64,000 nt of DNA, taken from contig DAOUAB010000024.1 of NCBI GenBank assembly GCA_034434015.1, forward strand, positions 74,319-138,318. Reading direction: 5' to 3'. The notes beneath the pieces were generated by a model. It saw only the letters and a program-made list of their open reading frames with translations. It was not told where the DNA came from and ran no database searches. The translations under genes and the position numbers were made by a program. The stretch comes from SpSt-583 sp034434015 (GTDB lineage: Bacteria; Chloroflexota; Anaerolineae; Anaerolineales; UBA6663). Positions 41,627 through 51,624 of this stretch are shown in pieces (position 1 is the stretch's first letter; every line of letters begins with the position of its first letter).

Positions 41627-44600
41627 CTATTTCTTCTTCGGGAACCGGCTCAGCACCGTGGCCGCCTCCGGCGGGCGGACCTTGACGCCCCTGGCCGTCA
41701 GCGCCGCCTCCACCTCGGCCCGCGTGGCCGGCCGCGGCGCCGCCGCCGCGAAGGCCTCGGCCGCGCCCTGCATGACCAGGATCGGCGTGCCCTCGTCGAG
41801 GTGGGCGAAGTCCAGATAGGCCTGGCCGCTGCGGAAGCCGTCGGTGTCGATGGAGCAGCAGGTCACCTCGCCGATGACGCGCCCGTCGGCCGCCAGCACC
41901 GGGTCGCCGTTGTGGGCCATGCGCCCGCTCTTGGCGTCGAAGCGGAAGCGGGTCACCTCGGACCGGCGCTCGCGCTCCTGGGCCAGGAAAGCCTTGCGGC
42001 CGATGAACCAGGGTTTGTGGACCTTGACGTAGGAATCGAAGCCGGCGTCGCCCACGCCCAGGTCCAGGTGCCCGGCCATCTCGTCGCCGTACAGCGGCAG
42101 GCCGGCCTCGGTGCGCAGCGAGTCGCGCGCGGCCAGCCCGCACGGCTTCAGGCCGAACGGTTTGCCGGCGGCCAGCAGCGCGTTCCACAGGTCCACGGCC
42201 CGGTCCGGGTGGACGAAGAGTTCGAAGCCCATCTGCTCGCCGGTGTAGCCGGTGCGGGCCGCGATCAGGTCAAAGCCGGCGATGACGACCTGGGTGAGTT
42301 GAGTGCGCGCCAGCGCCTTGATCCGCTTCGTCGTCGCCGTATCCGCGCCCAGGGCCAGCAGGATGTCGCGCGCCCGGGGCCCCTGCAGGGCGAGGTCCAC
42401 GCGCTGGTCGGCGCCGCTCTCCGGCGCGCGCAGGTTCCTCAGGCTCACCCCCGGCCGCGCGGGCGCTTTGGCCCAGGGCCGGTCCGCGTCGATCAGGACC
42501 TCGCCGCGCAACACGGCGTTCGCCCAGGCCCAGTCCTTGTCGTCGTTGCTGGCGTTGACCACCATCAGGTAGTGGTCGGGCGCCAGGCAGTAGACGTAGC
42601 AGTCGTCGTGGACGTGGGCATCCGGGGCCAACAGGTGCGCGTACTGGCTCTCGCCCGGCCGGAGCGCGGTGACCTCGTTGCCCACCAGCGCGTCCAGGAA
42701 CTGGGCGGCGTGCTCGCCGCGCACGTCCCACACGCCCATGTGGCTGACGTCGAACAGGCCGGCGGCCTGGCGCGTGGCCAGGTGCTCGTCCAGCACGCCC
42801 GTGTACTGCACGGGCATCTCCCAGCCGGCGAAGGGCACCATCTTGGCGCCCAGGGCGCGGTGCGTCTCGTTCAGGCGCGTCTTCTTCAGCGGCGGGTCCT
42901 CGGGCTCCTTCCACTGGAAGGCGGGCAGCGCTTCGGGCGCGGCGACCGCCCACAGGGACATGCCGACGAAGTACGGCTTGCTCATGTCCAGGCCGTCGCC
43001 GGCAACCCGGGGCAGGGCCGCCGCCGGCTGCGGCTCGCGCACATAGACCGGGCCGGGGAGCTTGCGCTGGAGGTCGATCAGGTCGGGCGCCACATAACCA
43101 TCCGAAAGGTCGCGCAGCCAGGCGGCGACCAGGGCCGCCTTTTCGGCAGGGATCGTCAGGGCGTAGAGACGACCCGCCGGGTCATCTCGGCGCGTCAGCA
43201 CCCCCTCCACCTGTCCCTTGGGGGTGTACAGCCGCGTGGCCTGGCTCGCGCCGGGCGCGAGCGCGTACACGTCGCTGGTCGTCGCCCAATAGAGGAATTC
43301 CTCGGCGCGCTCGCCGGCGATCTCCAGGGCGGCGTAGGGCGCGTCCGGGGCCGCGTCATCCAGGTAATAGAAGTGTGGGTACCCGTGCTGGCTGGGCTGA
43401 TAGTCGATGCCGGCCTGGCGGGCCAGGTCGCGCACCTTGAGCTTGGCGTCGTTGAAGGCGTCGAAGTCGATCTTGGCCCGGAACAGGTCGCCCTTGCGGC
43501 CCGGGTACTTGTACGGTTTGCAGGCCTTGAGCACCGCCGCGATCAGGTCGCCGAGCGCGTCGATTTCGGCCTCGCGGAAGCCGCGTTGCGTCACCCAGGG
43601 CGTGCCCAGGCGCAGGCCGGAGGGCGCGGCCGCCGACCGGTCTCCGGGGATGGTGTTGCGGTTGACCACGATGCCGGCCAGGTCCAGGATGCGGGCGGCC
43701 ACGTCGCCCATGAGCGGCGTGCCATCCGGGCCGCGGACGGATTTGCAGTCGATGTTGAACAGGTGGCTCTCAGTGCCGCCGAAGGCCAGGGCCAGGCCGT
43801 TGGCCTGCAGGCGCGCGGCCAGGCGCGCGGCGTTCTTCACCGTCTGGGCCTGCAGCTCTTTAAACTGCGGCGTCTGCGCCAGCCGGAGCGTGGTCGCCAG
43901 GGCGGCGAAGACGTGGACGTGCGGGCCGCCCTGCTCGCCCGGGAAGACGGCGCGGTCAATGCGGCGCGAGAGCGCCGGGTCGGTGGTGAGGATGCAGGCG
44001 CCGCGCGGCCCGTGCAGGGTCTTGTGGGTGGTGAAGGTCGTGACATGGGCGAGGCCGACCGGCGAGGGGTAGACGCCGGCCGCGATCAGGCCGGCGACGT
44101 GGGCCATGTCGGCCAGCAGGTACGCGCCGACCGCGTCGGCGATCTCGCGGAAGCGCTTGAAGTCCGCGATCCACGGGTACGATGAGTAGCCGACGATGAT
44201 CATCTTCGGCCTGTGTTCGCGCGCCAGGCGCTCGACCTCGTCCATGTCGATGCGGCCGGTCTGCTCGTTGATCGTGTAGGCCACGACCTTGTAATACCTG
44301 CCGGAGCGGTTGGCCGGCGAGCCGTGGGTGAGGTGGCCGCCGTAGAGCAGGTTCAGGCCCATGACCGTATCGCCGGGGTTCACCAGGGCGTTGTACACGG
44401 CGTTGTTGGCGGGCGCGCCGGAGAGGGCCTGGACGTTGACGTAGAGCTGGTCGGGGGTCAGCCCGTTGGCGGCGAAGACCTCGGCGCAGCGGCGGCGGGC
44501 CAGGGCCTCGACGATGTCGGCGTACTCGGTGCCCTTGTAGTAGCGCGGGTCGCCGTAGCGGCGGAAATGGCCGAGGCGGGCCTCGTAGTTCAGGATCTCG

Positions 44601-44815
44601 GCCTCGGGCAGGAAGCGCGTCTCTTCATCCGGGTAACCTTCGGCGTAGAGGTTTTGGAAGCGCGAGCCGAGCGCCTCCAGCACCGCCTCCGGGGCGGCGG
44701 ACTCGGACGGGATCAGGATGAGCTTGCGGTACTGCCGTTCGGCCTCGATCTGGCACAGTTCGTAGACCTCGGGGTCGAGGTCGCGCAACGAGCCGCGGAA
44801 GAGAGAGTCGGACAT
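41627..44815 (-). CDS. serine hydroxymethyltransferase-aminomethyltransferase fusion (GlyA-GcvT)
   Basis: A 1062-residue fusion of two one-carbon enzymes. Residues 1-435 are a complete SHMT (SLRDLDPEVYELCQIEAERQYRKLILIPSESAAPEAVLEALGS; LNLLYGGHLTHGS; LADMAHVAGLIAAGVYP; PLP Lys265 in TTFTTHKTLHGPRGACI). Residues about 645-1062 are a complete GcvT (GAKMVPFAGWEMPVQYTGVLDEHLATRQAAGLFDVSHMG; LMVVNASNDDKDWAWA; RTGYTGEQMGFELFV; LAARDSLRTEAGLPLYG). The ~200 residues between (ALEIAGERAEEFLYWATTSDVYALAPGASQATRLYTPKGQVEGVLTRRD) look like a decayed GcvT domain. The enzyme would make serine and 5,10-methylene-THF from two glycines with GcvH/PA/PB. ATG 44815 is preceded by GGAG; an upstream in-frame ATG at 44893 only adds a Pro-rich stretch. 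Confidence 0.95.
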   Translation of the reverse strand: MSDSLFRGSLRDLDPEVYELCQIEAERQYRKLILIPSESAAPEAVLEALGSRFQNLYAEGYPDEETRFLPEAEILNYEARLGHFRRYGDPRYYKGTEYADIVEALARRRCAEVFAANGLTPDQLYVNVQALSGAPANNAVYNALVNPGDTVMGLNLLYGGHLTHGSPANRSGRYYKVVAYTINEQTGRIDMDEVERLAREHRPKMIIVGYSSYPWIADFKRFREIADAVGAYLLADMAHVAGLIAAGVYPSPVGLAHVTTFTTHKTLHGPRGACILTTDPALSRRIDRAVFPGEQGGPHVHVFAALATTLRLAQTPQFKELQAQTVKNAARLAARLQANGLALAFGGTESHLFNIDCKSVRGPDGTPLMGDVAARILDLAGIVVNRNTIPGDRSAAAPSGLRLGTPWVTQRGFREAEIDALGDLIAAVLKACKPYKYPGRKGDLFRAKIDFDAFNDAKLKVRDLARQAGIDYQPSQHGYPHFYYLDDAAPDAPYAALEIAGERAEEFLYWATTSDVYALAPGASQATRLYTPKGQVEGVLTRRDDPAGRLYALTIPAEKAALVAAWLRDLSDGYVAPDLIDLQRKLPGPVYVREPQPAAALPRVAGDGLDMSKPYFVGMSLWAVAAPEALPAFQWKEPEDPPLKKTRLNETHRALGAKMVPFAGWEMPVQYTGVLDEHLATRQAAGLFDVSHMGVWDVRGEHAAQFLDALVGNEVTALRPGESQYAHLLAPDAHVHDDCYVYCLAPDHYLMVVNASNDDKDWAWANAVLRGEVLIDADRPWAKAPARPGVSLRNLRAPESGADQRVDLALQGPRARDILLALGADTATTKRIKALARTQLTQVVIAGFDLIAARTGYTGEQMGFELFVHPDRAVDLWNALLAAGKPFGLKPCGLAARDSLRTEAGLPLYGDEMAGHLDLGVGDAGFDSYVKVHKPWFIGRKAFLAQERERRSEVTRFRFDAKSGRMAHNGDPVLAADGRVIGEVTCCSIDTDGFRSGQAYLDFAHLDEGTPILVMQGAAEAFAAAAPRPATRAEVEAALTARGVKVRPPEAATVLSRFPKKK

Positions 44816-44935
44816 AGATAACTCCAGGTGAGTGTGGAGGCTAAGGAGCGGGGGAGCAGGGGGGATTGTAGGCGGCGCAGAGGGAGCCGTCAAGGAAACC
44901 GGCCGGAAACAAGATCAGCGGCGTCCGCAAAACGC

Positions 44936-44966
44936 AGGACAGCGTGAGGCGGGCTCACGCTGTCCT
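44936..44966 (-). terminator. intrinsic terminator (minus strand)
   Basis: A perfect 13-bp stem (AGGACAGCGTGAG at 44936-44948, CTCACGCTGTCCT at 44954-44966) with loop GCGGG. On the minus strand it is followed by GCGTTTTGC, so it ends transcripts from the 45069-46128 genes before glyA-gcvT. The rest of the 44816-45068 gap shows no gene. Confidence 0.75.
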
Positions 44967-45068
44967 GGCAGGCGGGGCCGATAAGAGATCGGCTGCGGCG
45001 TCAGCGCGTAACTCGAATCGGCGGGTTGATGGCCTCATTGTCGGCCGGCAGGACATCGCGGGCGCTCG

Positions 45069-45506
45069 TCACGCGGACGATCTGCCCAGCGCTCTCCAGA
45101 GCGCCCCGTACGCCGCCGCCATGATCAGCAGGCCGAAGCCGTCGAAGAGGATGAAGCGCAGGCCGGTGCCGGCGAGCGCCGCGTGCGCCGGCGGCAGGCC
45201 GAGCCACAGCCAGGTCTCCCCGGCCAGGCCGAGGGCCTGCTGAACCAGCACCACGCCAAACAGGGTGAAGTGTGCGCGCGGGCGCCACAGCACCGGGGGA
45301 TAGGTGGCGTTCCACATCAGGAACAGGAGCCCGAACGCCTGCACGACGATCCGGCCCGGCGTCCCGTCGAGCTCAAAAGCCGGCGCATAGAGTTCGGGCT
45401 GGAGAAGGAAGGCGAGGGCGCAGGCCACGTTGACGAGGAACACCAGGCCCGCAGCGCCGCGCGCGGCCCACTCCGCCGCCGTTCGCCGGCGCGCTGCTTC
45501 CGCCAT
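45069..45506 (-). CDS. small four-helix membrane protein
   Basis: A 145-residue hydrophobic protein with four predicted helices: GAAGLVFLVNVACALAFLLQP, IVVQAFGLLFLMWNATYPPVL, AHFTLFGVVLVQQALGLAGETWLWLGL and LRFILFDGFGLLIMAAAYGALW. The layout is that of small DoxX-like or DUF families, but I do not recognise a specific one. ATG 45506 (MAEAARRRTAAEW) is chosen because the frame upstream of it is a duplicated piece of the neighbouring ydeI 3' end rather than conserved protein. It probably shares a transcript with ydeI. Confidence 0.7.
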   Translation of the reverse strand: MAEAARRRTAAEWAARGAAGLVFLVNVACALAFLLQPELYAPAFELDGTPGRIVVQAFGLLFLMWNATYPPVLWRPRAHFTLFGVVLVQQALGLAGETWLWLGLPPAHAALAGTGLRFILFDGFGLLIMAAAYGALWRALGRSSA

Positions 45507-45592
45507 TGGTTCGCGCGCTGGTTCTGCGCCGCCAGCGCCGGCTGGCGCGTCATGGACGCCACTGGTTCGCACGTTTGTTTTGCGCCGCCAGC
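45501..45592. repeat. direct duplication of the ydeI 3' end
   Basis: Two 36-base units, 45501-45536 and 45557-45592, agree at about 31 positions (CGCCA-TGGTTCGC-C and TGCGCCGCCAGC are shared). The second unit is the last codons of the ydeI-like gene (reading LAAQNKRANQWRP), the first unit reads LAAQNQRANQWR in the matching frame beyond the stop and contains the start codon of the membrane-protein gene. Confidence 0.7.
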
Positions 45593-46128
45593 CGCGCAGT
45601 CTCCTCGACGCGTTTGGCGCGCGTCTCCGGCTTCCTGGCGTTGGCGATCCACTCCAGGATGCCGCGCTTGACCGAGCGCGGGAAAGCGTCGAAGTATGAC
45701 CGGGCGCCCGGCCTGGCCGCCAGCGCCTGCTCGAGATCGGGCGGGACCTCCAGCGCCTCCACCGCGTCCAGCGCGTTCCATGAGCCGTCGCGTTTGGCGG
45801 CCTCAACTTTGGCCAGCCCGGCCGGCGCCATCAACCCCGCCTCGATCAGCCTCTCCACACGTTGTTTGTTGGGCCGGGACCAGCCGGTGCCGGGCTTGCG
45901 CGGCGCGAACCACAGCATCGAGCGCTCGTCGTCCAGCTTATTGGGCTTGCTGTCCACCCAGCCGAAGCACAGCGCCTCCTCCACGGCCTCGTCGTATTCG
46001 AAGCGCGGCTTGCCGGCGGCCTTCTTGTAGCTGATCAGCCAGACGCCCTCGGCGCGGGTGTGGTTCTGCTCGAGCCAGCGCCGCCACGCGGCCCGGCTCT
46101 TGGGGTGGATGGAGTTGGGCGGATGCAT
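45550..46128 (-). CDS. YdeI/OmpD-associated (DUF1905/bacteriocin-protection) family protein
   Basis: A 192-residue protein of the YdeI family. Signatures: HPKSRAAWRRWLEQNHTRAEGVWLISYKKAAGKPRFEYDEAVEEALCFGWVDSKPNKLDDERSMLWFAPRKPGTGWSRPNKQRVERL and the C-terminal FDAFPRSVKRGILEWIANARKPETRAKRVEETARLAAQNKR. E. coli YdeI has been linked to antimicrobial-peptide and hydrogen-peroxide resistance, but the molecular activity is unknown. Its last codons are duplicated just downstream. It starts 5 bases from the tRNA-Val gene on the same strand. Confidence 0.92.
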   Translation of the reverse strand: MHPPNSIHPKSRAAWRRWLEQNHTRAEGVWLISYKKAAGKPRFEYDEAVEEALCFGWVDSKPNKLDDERSMLWFAPRKPGTGWSRPNKQRVERLIEAGLMAPAGLAKVEAAKRDGSWNALDAVEALEVPPDLEQALAARPGARSYFDAFPRSVKRGILEWIANARKPETRAKRVEETARLAAQNKRANQWRP

Positions 46129-46132
46129 GCAA

Positions 46133-46204
46133 TGCCCCCTGTAGGACTCGAACCTACAACCCCACGGATGTAAGCCGTGTGCTCTGCCATTGAGCTAAGG
46201 GGAC
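46133..46204 (-). tRNA. tRNA-Val (anticodon UAC)
   Basis: A 72-base cloverleaf on the minus strand. Acceptor stem GTCCCCT pairs with AGGGGGC (one G-U), discriminator A. D arm GCTC-AATGGCA-GAGC, anticodon stem CACGG-CTTACAT-CCGTG with anticodon TAC, T arm GTAGG-TTCGAGT-CCTAC. CCA is not encoded. The isoacceptor reads GUA/GUG-type valine codons. Confidence 0.97.
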
Positions 46205-46213
46205 GTGCTTGAA

Positions 46214-46219
46214 ATTATA
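46214..46219 (-). promoter_or_regulatory. promoter of tRNA-Val
   Basis: On the minus strand TATAAT at 46214-46219 lies 10 bases before the tRNA 5' end. TTGGGA, 16 bases further upstream, could be the -35; it is supplied by a GGGATTTGGGATTTGG low-complexity tract. Confidence 0.6.
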
Positions 46220-46261
46220 AATCCCAACGGCCAAATCCCAAATCCCGGGCGCGGAACGGCC

Positions 46262-47224
46262 TCACCGTTGAGGGCGCGGAGCGCGTGAGGTTTCCTTCTC
46301 GACGGTGAAACCCCGTCGCCGCAGCGCCGCCGCGCCCCAGGCCTGCGCGCCGGCCACGGCCAGCGCCAGCGCCTGCACGGCCGGCTCGAGCGCGAAGAAG
46401 TTGCTGGCGGCCGTGATGTACCGGAAGCCGGGCGGCGTGGCAATCAGATAGTGGACGAGCGGCAGGCAGAGGTAGCTGATCCCTAACCCGGCCAGCAGCA
46501 GCGCTCCCGCGCCCGGCCCCGGCCGGCGGCGCCAGGCGCGCAGCGCGCTCATGATCCCCAGCCAGGCCAGGCCGGCCACGGTTCCGCCGATCGCCGCCCC
46601 CCAGGCCACAGGCGCCGTGATCGAGAGGCCGCGGCCCGGCAGTTCGATGGCGCGCACCGCCGTCAGCGCCGGGACCAGCCCCAGGCCGTCCGCCGCCAGC
46701 CAGGCCAGGTCGATCGGACGCCGGGCCGCCCATTCGCCCGGCAGCACCGCCACGGCCAGGCCCGCCAGCGCCGCCGCCGCGCACGCCGCCGCCAGGTCCG
46801 GCGGCAGGGTCGGGGCGTTGACGGTGAGCGTGATGGCCGGGATGCCGACGGCCAGCGGCGCCGCGCACAGCGCCCAGACGCGCCAGCCGGCCGGCGGATC
46901 GAACTCACGTCCGCGCCAGGCCGCGATCCGGCCCGCCGCCCACAGGCCCAGCGGATACCAGACCAGCACCGCGCCGGCCGCCACCAGGCCGGCCATCCAG
47001 TAGCGGCTGACGGTCAGCGCGTCGAACGGCTGGGCCGGCGGGACGTTGACGGTGGTGTGGGCATAGAGGAAGACCGCGTGCCGGTCGGCGACCCCGAACC
47101 AGTAGTAGAACAACGCCAGGACGAAGACCGCGACCGGCGCCGCCCAGGCCAGGGCCGCGCGCCAGCCGCCGTCGGACGAACGCTTCATCGCGCGCTGCGG
47201 CGCCGCGGGCTGAGACTGCGCCAT
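46262..47224 (-). CDS. multi-helix membrane protein of unknown function
   Basis: A 320-residue polytopic protein starting MAQSQPAAPQRAMKRSSDGGWRAALAWAAPVAVFVLALFYYWFGVADRHAVFLYAHTTVNVPPAQPFDALTVSRYWMAGLVAAGAVLVWYPLGLW. About eight hydrophobic helices alternate with short loops, and an extracytoplasmic segment (TLTVNAPTLPPDLAA) separates two blocks. The region LFYYWFGVADRHAVFLYAH followed by PFDALTVSRYWMAGLVA recalls uncharacterised Chloroflexi membrane proteins, but I cannot name a family. It is separated from tRNA-Val by 57 bases. Confidence 0.75.
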   Translation of the reverse strand: MAQSQPAAPQRAMKRSSDGGWRAALAWAAPVAVFVLALFYYWFGVADRHAVFLYAHTTVNVPPAQPFDALTVSRYWMAGLVAAGAVLVWYPLGLWAAGRIAAWRGREFDPPAGWRVWALCAAPLAVGIPAITLTVNAPTLPPDLAAACAAAALAGLAVAVLPGEWAARRPIDLAWLAADGLGLVPALTAVRAIELPGRGLSITAPVAWGAAIGGTVAGLAWLGIMSALRAWRRRPGPGAGALLLAGLGISYLCLPLVHYLIATPPGFRYITAASNFFALEPAVQALALAVAGAQAWGAAALRRRGFTVEKETSRAPRPQR

Positions 47225-47403
47225 GAAAGATAATGCCCGTTCTGAGAAGGCCGGTCGGAGAGTATGACGAAGGCTGATGCCGCGGGTGACTCGACCCGGC
47301 CCTCCCCCGCGTCCGCGCAAGCGGAGATCCGGACAACGTGGCCGACCCCTTTGGAGTTGAAATGGTATATTCTGTCCCCATCACCGCCGCGAGGCCGACG
47401 CCC

Positions 47404-48252
47404 ATGCGCTTCAACCCCAAGGCCGGCGCTCACCGGCGCCGCGCCGCCCGTTTCCTTATCGCGGCCCTGGTCCTGCTCATCGTCTGCCTGGTCTGGTTGT
47501 CTTACAACCTGCAGGCCGTCGTCATCGCCCTGGTGCCCGGCATCGCCGCCGAGCCGACCGCCGGACCGACGCCGCCCCCGCCGGCCCTCACCGCGCCGCG
47601 CGGCGAGCTGCCGTCCGGGCACGCCGGCCTGGAGGAGTGGGCGCAGTACGCGGACGGGGCCGGCGCCATCGGCAGCGGCTTTTTGCTCAGGCTGGAGACA
47701 GGCGACCTCGTCGGCGTCACCACCGCTCACAGCCTGTACCTGAGCGGCTGGCTGGGGCGCCGATTAGAGTCGCTGACCTTCCGGCTGCCCCAATCCAGCG
47801 ACGACGTGGCCGTCTTTACCCGCTTCCACGGCGCGCCGGGGCGCGTCTTCACCGGCCACAACTTCACGCTGGACTATGTGCTGCTGTCGCCGGACGGTCC
47901 GGTGGAGGCGGCGCTGGCGTTGACGCCGGACCGGCGCGGCGCCCCCGAACCCGGCGAGCGCGTGGTGCTCTACAGCGGGCTGGGCGATGGCCGGGGAAAT
48001 CCACGGCCGCTGACTGGGACGGTTACGGCCGCCGGGGAGTCCGCGGTCTGGGTGCAGATGGACGAATTCTTCGAGGCGGGCGGCATGAGCGGCTCGCCGC
48101 TCCTGAGCGCGCACACCGGCCGGGTGGTGGGCATGGCCATCTCGGCCGGCCACAACGCGCCGCTGCTGGTCGGTTTTCACCCCATCGGGTCGTTAGTGAC
48201 CAAAGCGCACCAGGCTGAGATATTCCCCAGCCTGGATGCGTATCACCCCTGA
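47404..48252 (+). CDS. membrane-anchored trypsin-like serine protease
   Basis: A 282-residue protein: N-terminal signal-anchor helix (FLIAALVLLIVCLVWLSYNLQAVVIALVPG; about 17-46), a Pro-rich spacer, then a chymotrypsin-fold domain. The triad is visible as His109 in VGVTTAHSLY, Asp157 in FTLDYVLLSP and Ser229 in GGMSGSPLLS. The product would face outside the membrane. ATG 47404 is chosen as the start; an earlier ATG at 47338 would put 22 residues over a TGGTATATT extended -10 (47363-47371). Substrates are unknown. Convergent with the cNMP-binding gene. Confidence 0.86.
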   Translation: MRFNPKAGAHRRRAARFLIAALVLLIVCLVWLSYNLQAVVIALVPGIAAEPTAGPTPPPPALTAPRGELPSGHAGLEEWAQYADGAGAIGSGFLLRLETGDLVGVTTAHSLYLSGWLGRRLESLTFRLPQSSDDVAVFTRFHGAPGRVFTGHNFTLDYVLLSPDGPVEAALALTPDRRGAPEPGERVVLYSGLGDGRGNPRPLTGTVTAAGESAVWVQMDEFFEAGGMSGSPLLSAHTGRVVGMAISAGHNAPLLVGFHPIGSLVTKAHQAEIFPSLDAYHP

Positions 48253-48280
48253 GTCAAAGCGCTGTCACGCCGGTGCGCCG

Positions 48281-48790
48281 TTAGCGCGCCGCGCCGACAG
48301 CCGCGCGCGTCGCCAGGCGGCCGGGCGTCAGGCGCACGTTCGGCCAGGCCGGCGCTGGCTGCGCCCATTGGACCACGCGCTCCGCCACGGCGCGGAAAAC
48401 AGAGAGCCGGAAGGCCGGCACATTCTGCACCAGCGCCAGGAAGAACCGGCGGTCGATGGCGACGCCGCGCACCTGAGTGAACGCGACGGCCTGCACCGGG
48501 AAAGGCGCCTGCCCCAGCAGGCACCCGATGGTCACCGGGCAGAAGTCCCCTCGCTGCACTGAGTAAAGCGGCGGACCCTCCCCGGGCTCGGCGGGCGCGC
48601 CGACCTGGAGGGTCCCGGACAGGACCGCGTGGAAAGCCCCGCACGGCTGGCCCTCGGAGAGCAGCTTCATGGCCGGCCACAAATGGAACGGGCGCGCCTG
48701 ACGCGCGAACGAGAGACGCATCCGGGGCAGCGCCGGCTTCAGATCGGGATAAGCGTCGATCAGGGCATCCAGTTCGCTCATTGTCAACAT
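48281..48790 (-). CDS. cyclic nucleotide-binding (Crp-fold) protein without HTH
   Basis: A 169-residue protein with a cNMP-binding-like barrel: MSELDALIDAYPDLKPALPRMRLSFARQARPFHLWPAMKLLSEGQPCGAFHAVLSGTLQVGA and YSVQRGDFCPVTIGCLLGQAPFPVQAVAFTQVRGVAIDRRFFLALVQNVPAFRLSVF. Crp/Fnr regulators are about 220 residues and end in a winged helix; here the C-terminus stops after the dimerisation helix, followed by RLTPGRLATRAAVGAAR, with no recognisable HTH. It is therefore a sensor-only protein or a truncated regulator. ATG 48790 has GGAGG 5 bases upstream. Confidence 0.75.
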   Translation of the reverse strand: MLTMSELDALIDAYPDLKPALPRMRLSFARQARPFHLWPAMKLLSEGQPCGAFHAVLSGTLQVGAPAEPGEGPPLYSVQRGDFCPVTIGCLLGQAPFPVQAVAFTQVRGVAIDRRFFLALVQNVPAFRLSVFRAVAERVVQWAQPAPAWPNVRLTPGRLATRAAVGAAR

Positions 48791-48977
48791 ACGGCCTCCG
48801 TCGGTGGCGCATCGCCGCCGGGCGCGCGCGGGGCAAGGGCCTCCAAACTCTAAAACGCCGCGCTGGCCGGCCTGTTACCTCTACAGTCGCGAAAAGTGCG
48901 TGAAAGTTGCGGCCCGCGCCTTCACGCGATCTTCATCGCTCCCTGTCAAAGCGCCGAATCCGTGGCACAATCCGGGT

Positions 48978-50816
<1,839 letters not shown>

Positions 50817-50829
50817 GTCCGCGCGCCTC

Positions 50830-51540
50830 ATGTTCATTGACTGGTCGCTGGTCACGGTCTGCTGCCTGCTGCCTGCTGCCGTCGGCCTGCTGCTGTATTG
50901 GGAACTCATCCTCGCCGAGGGCGCCCACCTCGGGCCGCGCGTGGTGGTGCCGCTGTATGACTGGGTTGCGCGCCGGTATGACCGCGAGATCAAGAAGTTC
51001 GACGCCGCGACCGAGTCCGCCATCCTCGGCCTGCCGCTGGCCGCCGCGTTGGCCGAGGTGGACGGGCCGCGCGTGCTGGATGTGGCCGCCGGCACCGGGC
51101 GCGTGGCCCGGGCGCTGCTGCGCGAGCCGGCCTTTGACGGGATGGTGGTCAACGCCGATCTGGCGGCGCGCATGCTGACGGCCGGGCGGGAGGCGGCCGG
51201 GGCCTGGCCGGGCCGGACGGCCTGGGTGCGCGCGCCGGCCAGCCCGCTGCCGTTCCCGGCGGCGAGCTTCGACGCGGTCACCTGTCTGGAGGCGCTCGAG
51301 TTCCTGCCGGATGACCACGCCGCGTTGCGTGAGTGCCGGCGTGTGCTCAAGCCGGGCGGCCTGCTGGTCACCACCAACCGCGTCGGCTGGGAGGCGCCCC
51401 TGATCCTGGGCAAGACCCGGTCGCGCGCCGCCTTCCGCCAGTTGCTGGCCGATCTTGGCCTGGAGGCGGTGCGCGTCGAGCCGTGGCTGGTGGATTACGA
51501 CCTGGCCTGGGGGCGCAAGCCGCGGGCGGAGAGCGAATAG
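50830..51540 (+). CDS. class I SAM-dependent methyltransferase with N-terminal membrane helix
   Basis: A 236-residue methyltransferase. Residues 1-24 (MFIDWSLVTVCCLLPAAVGLLLYW) form a single hydrophobic helix. The Rossmann domain shows motif I VLDVAAGTGRVARALL, VVNADLAARMLTAGR, and the post-II/III region FDAVTCLEALEFLPDDHAALRECRRVLKPGGLLVTTNRVGWEAP, typical of the UbiE/methyltransferase 11 group. The substrate is probably a lipid or quinone-like compound, judged only from the membrane anchor. It is downstream of and close to the ABC exporter. Confidence 0.88.
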   Translation: MFIDWSLVTVCCLLPAAVGLLLYWELILAEGAHLGPRVVVPLYDWVARRYDREIKKFDAATESAILGLPLAAALAEVDGPRVLDVAAGTGRVARALLREPAFDGMVVNADLAARMLTAGREAAGAWPGRTAWVRAPASPLPFPAASFDAVTCLEALEFLPDDHAALRECRRVLKPGGLLVTTNRVGWEAPLILGKTRSRAAFRQLLADLGLEAVRVEPWLVDYDLAWGRKPRAESE

Positions 51541-51624
51541 CGGGGCGCTGAGCGCTCATGGCTGATGGTATGATTGGGTTCGCTATCCGTCAGCGGTCAT
51601 CCGCCCTCTGCGGTTCCACAACCT

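Noticed and set aside
41594..44185. About 860-codon open frame antisense to the GlyA-GcvT fusion
   Set aside because: Low-complexity composition and complete overlap with a clearly identified gene.
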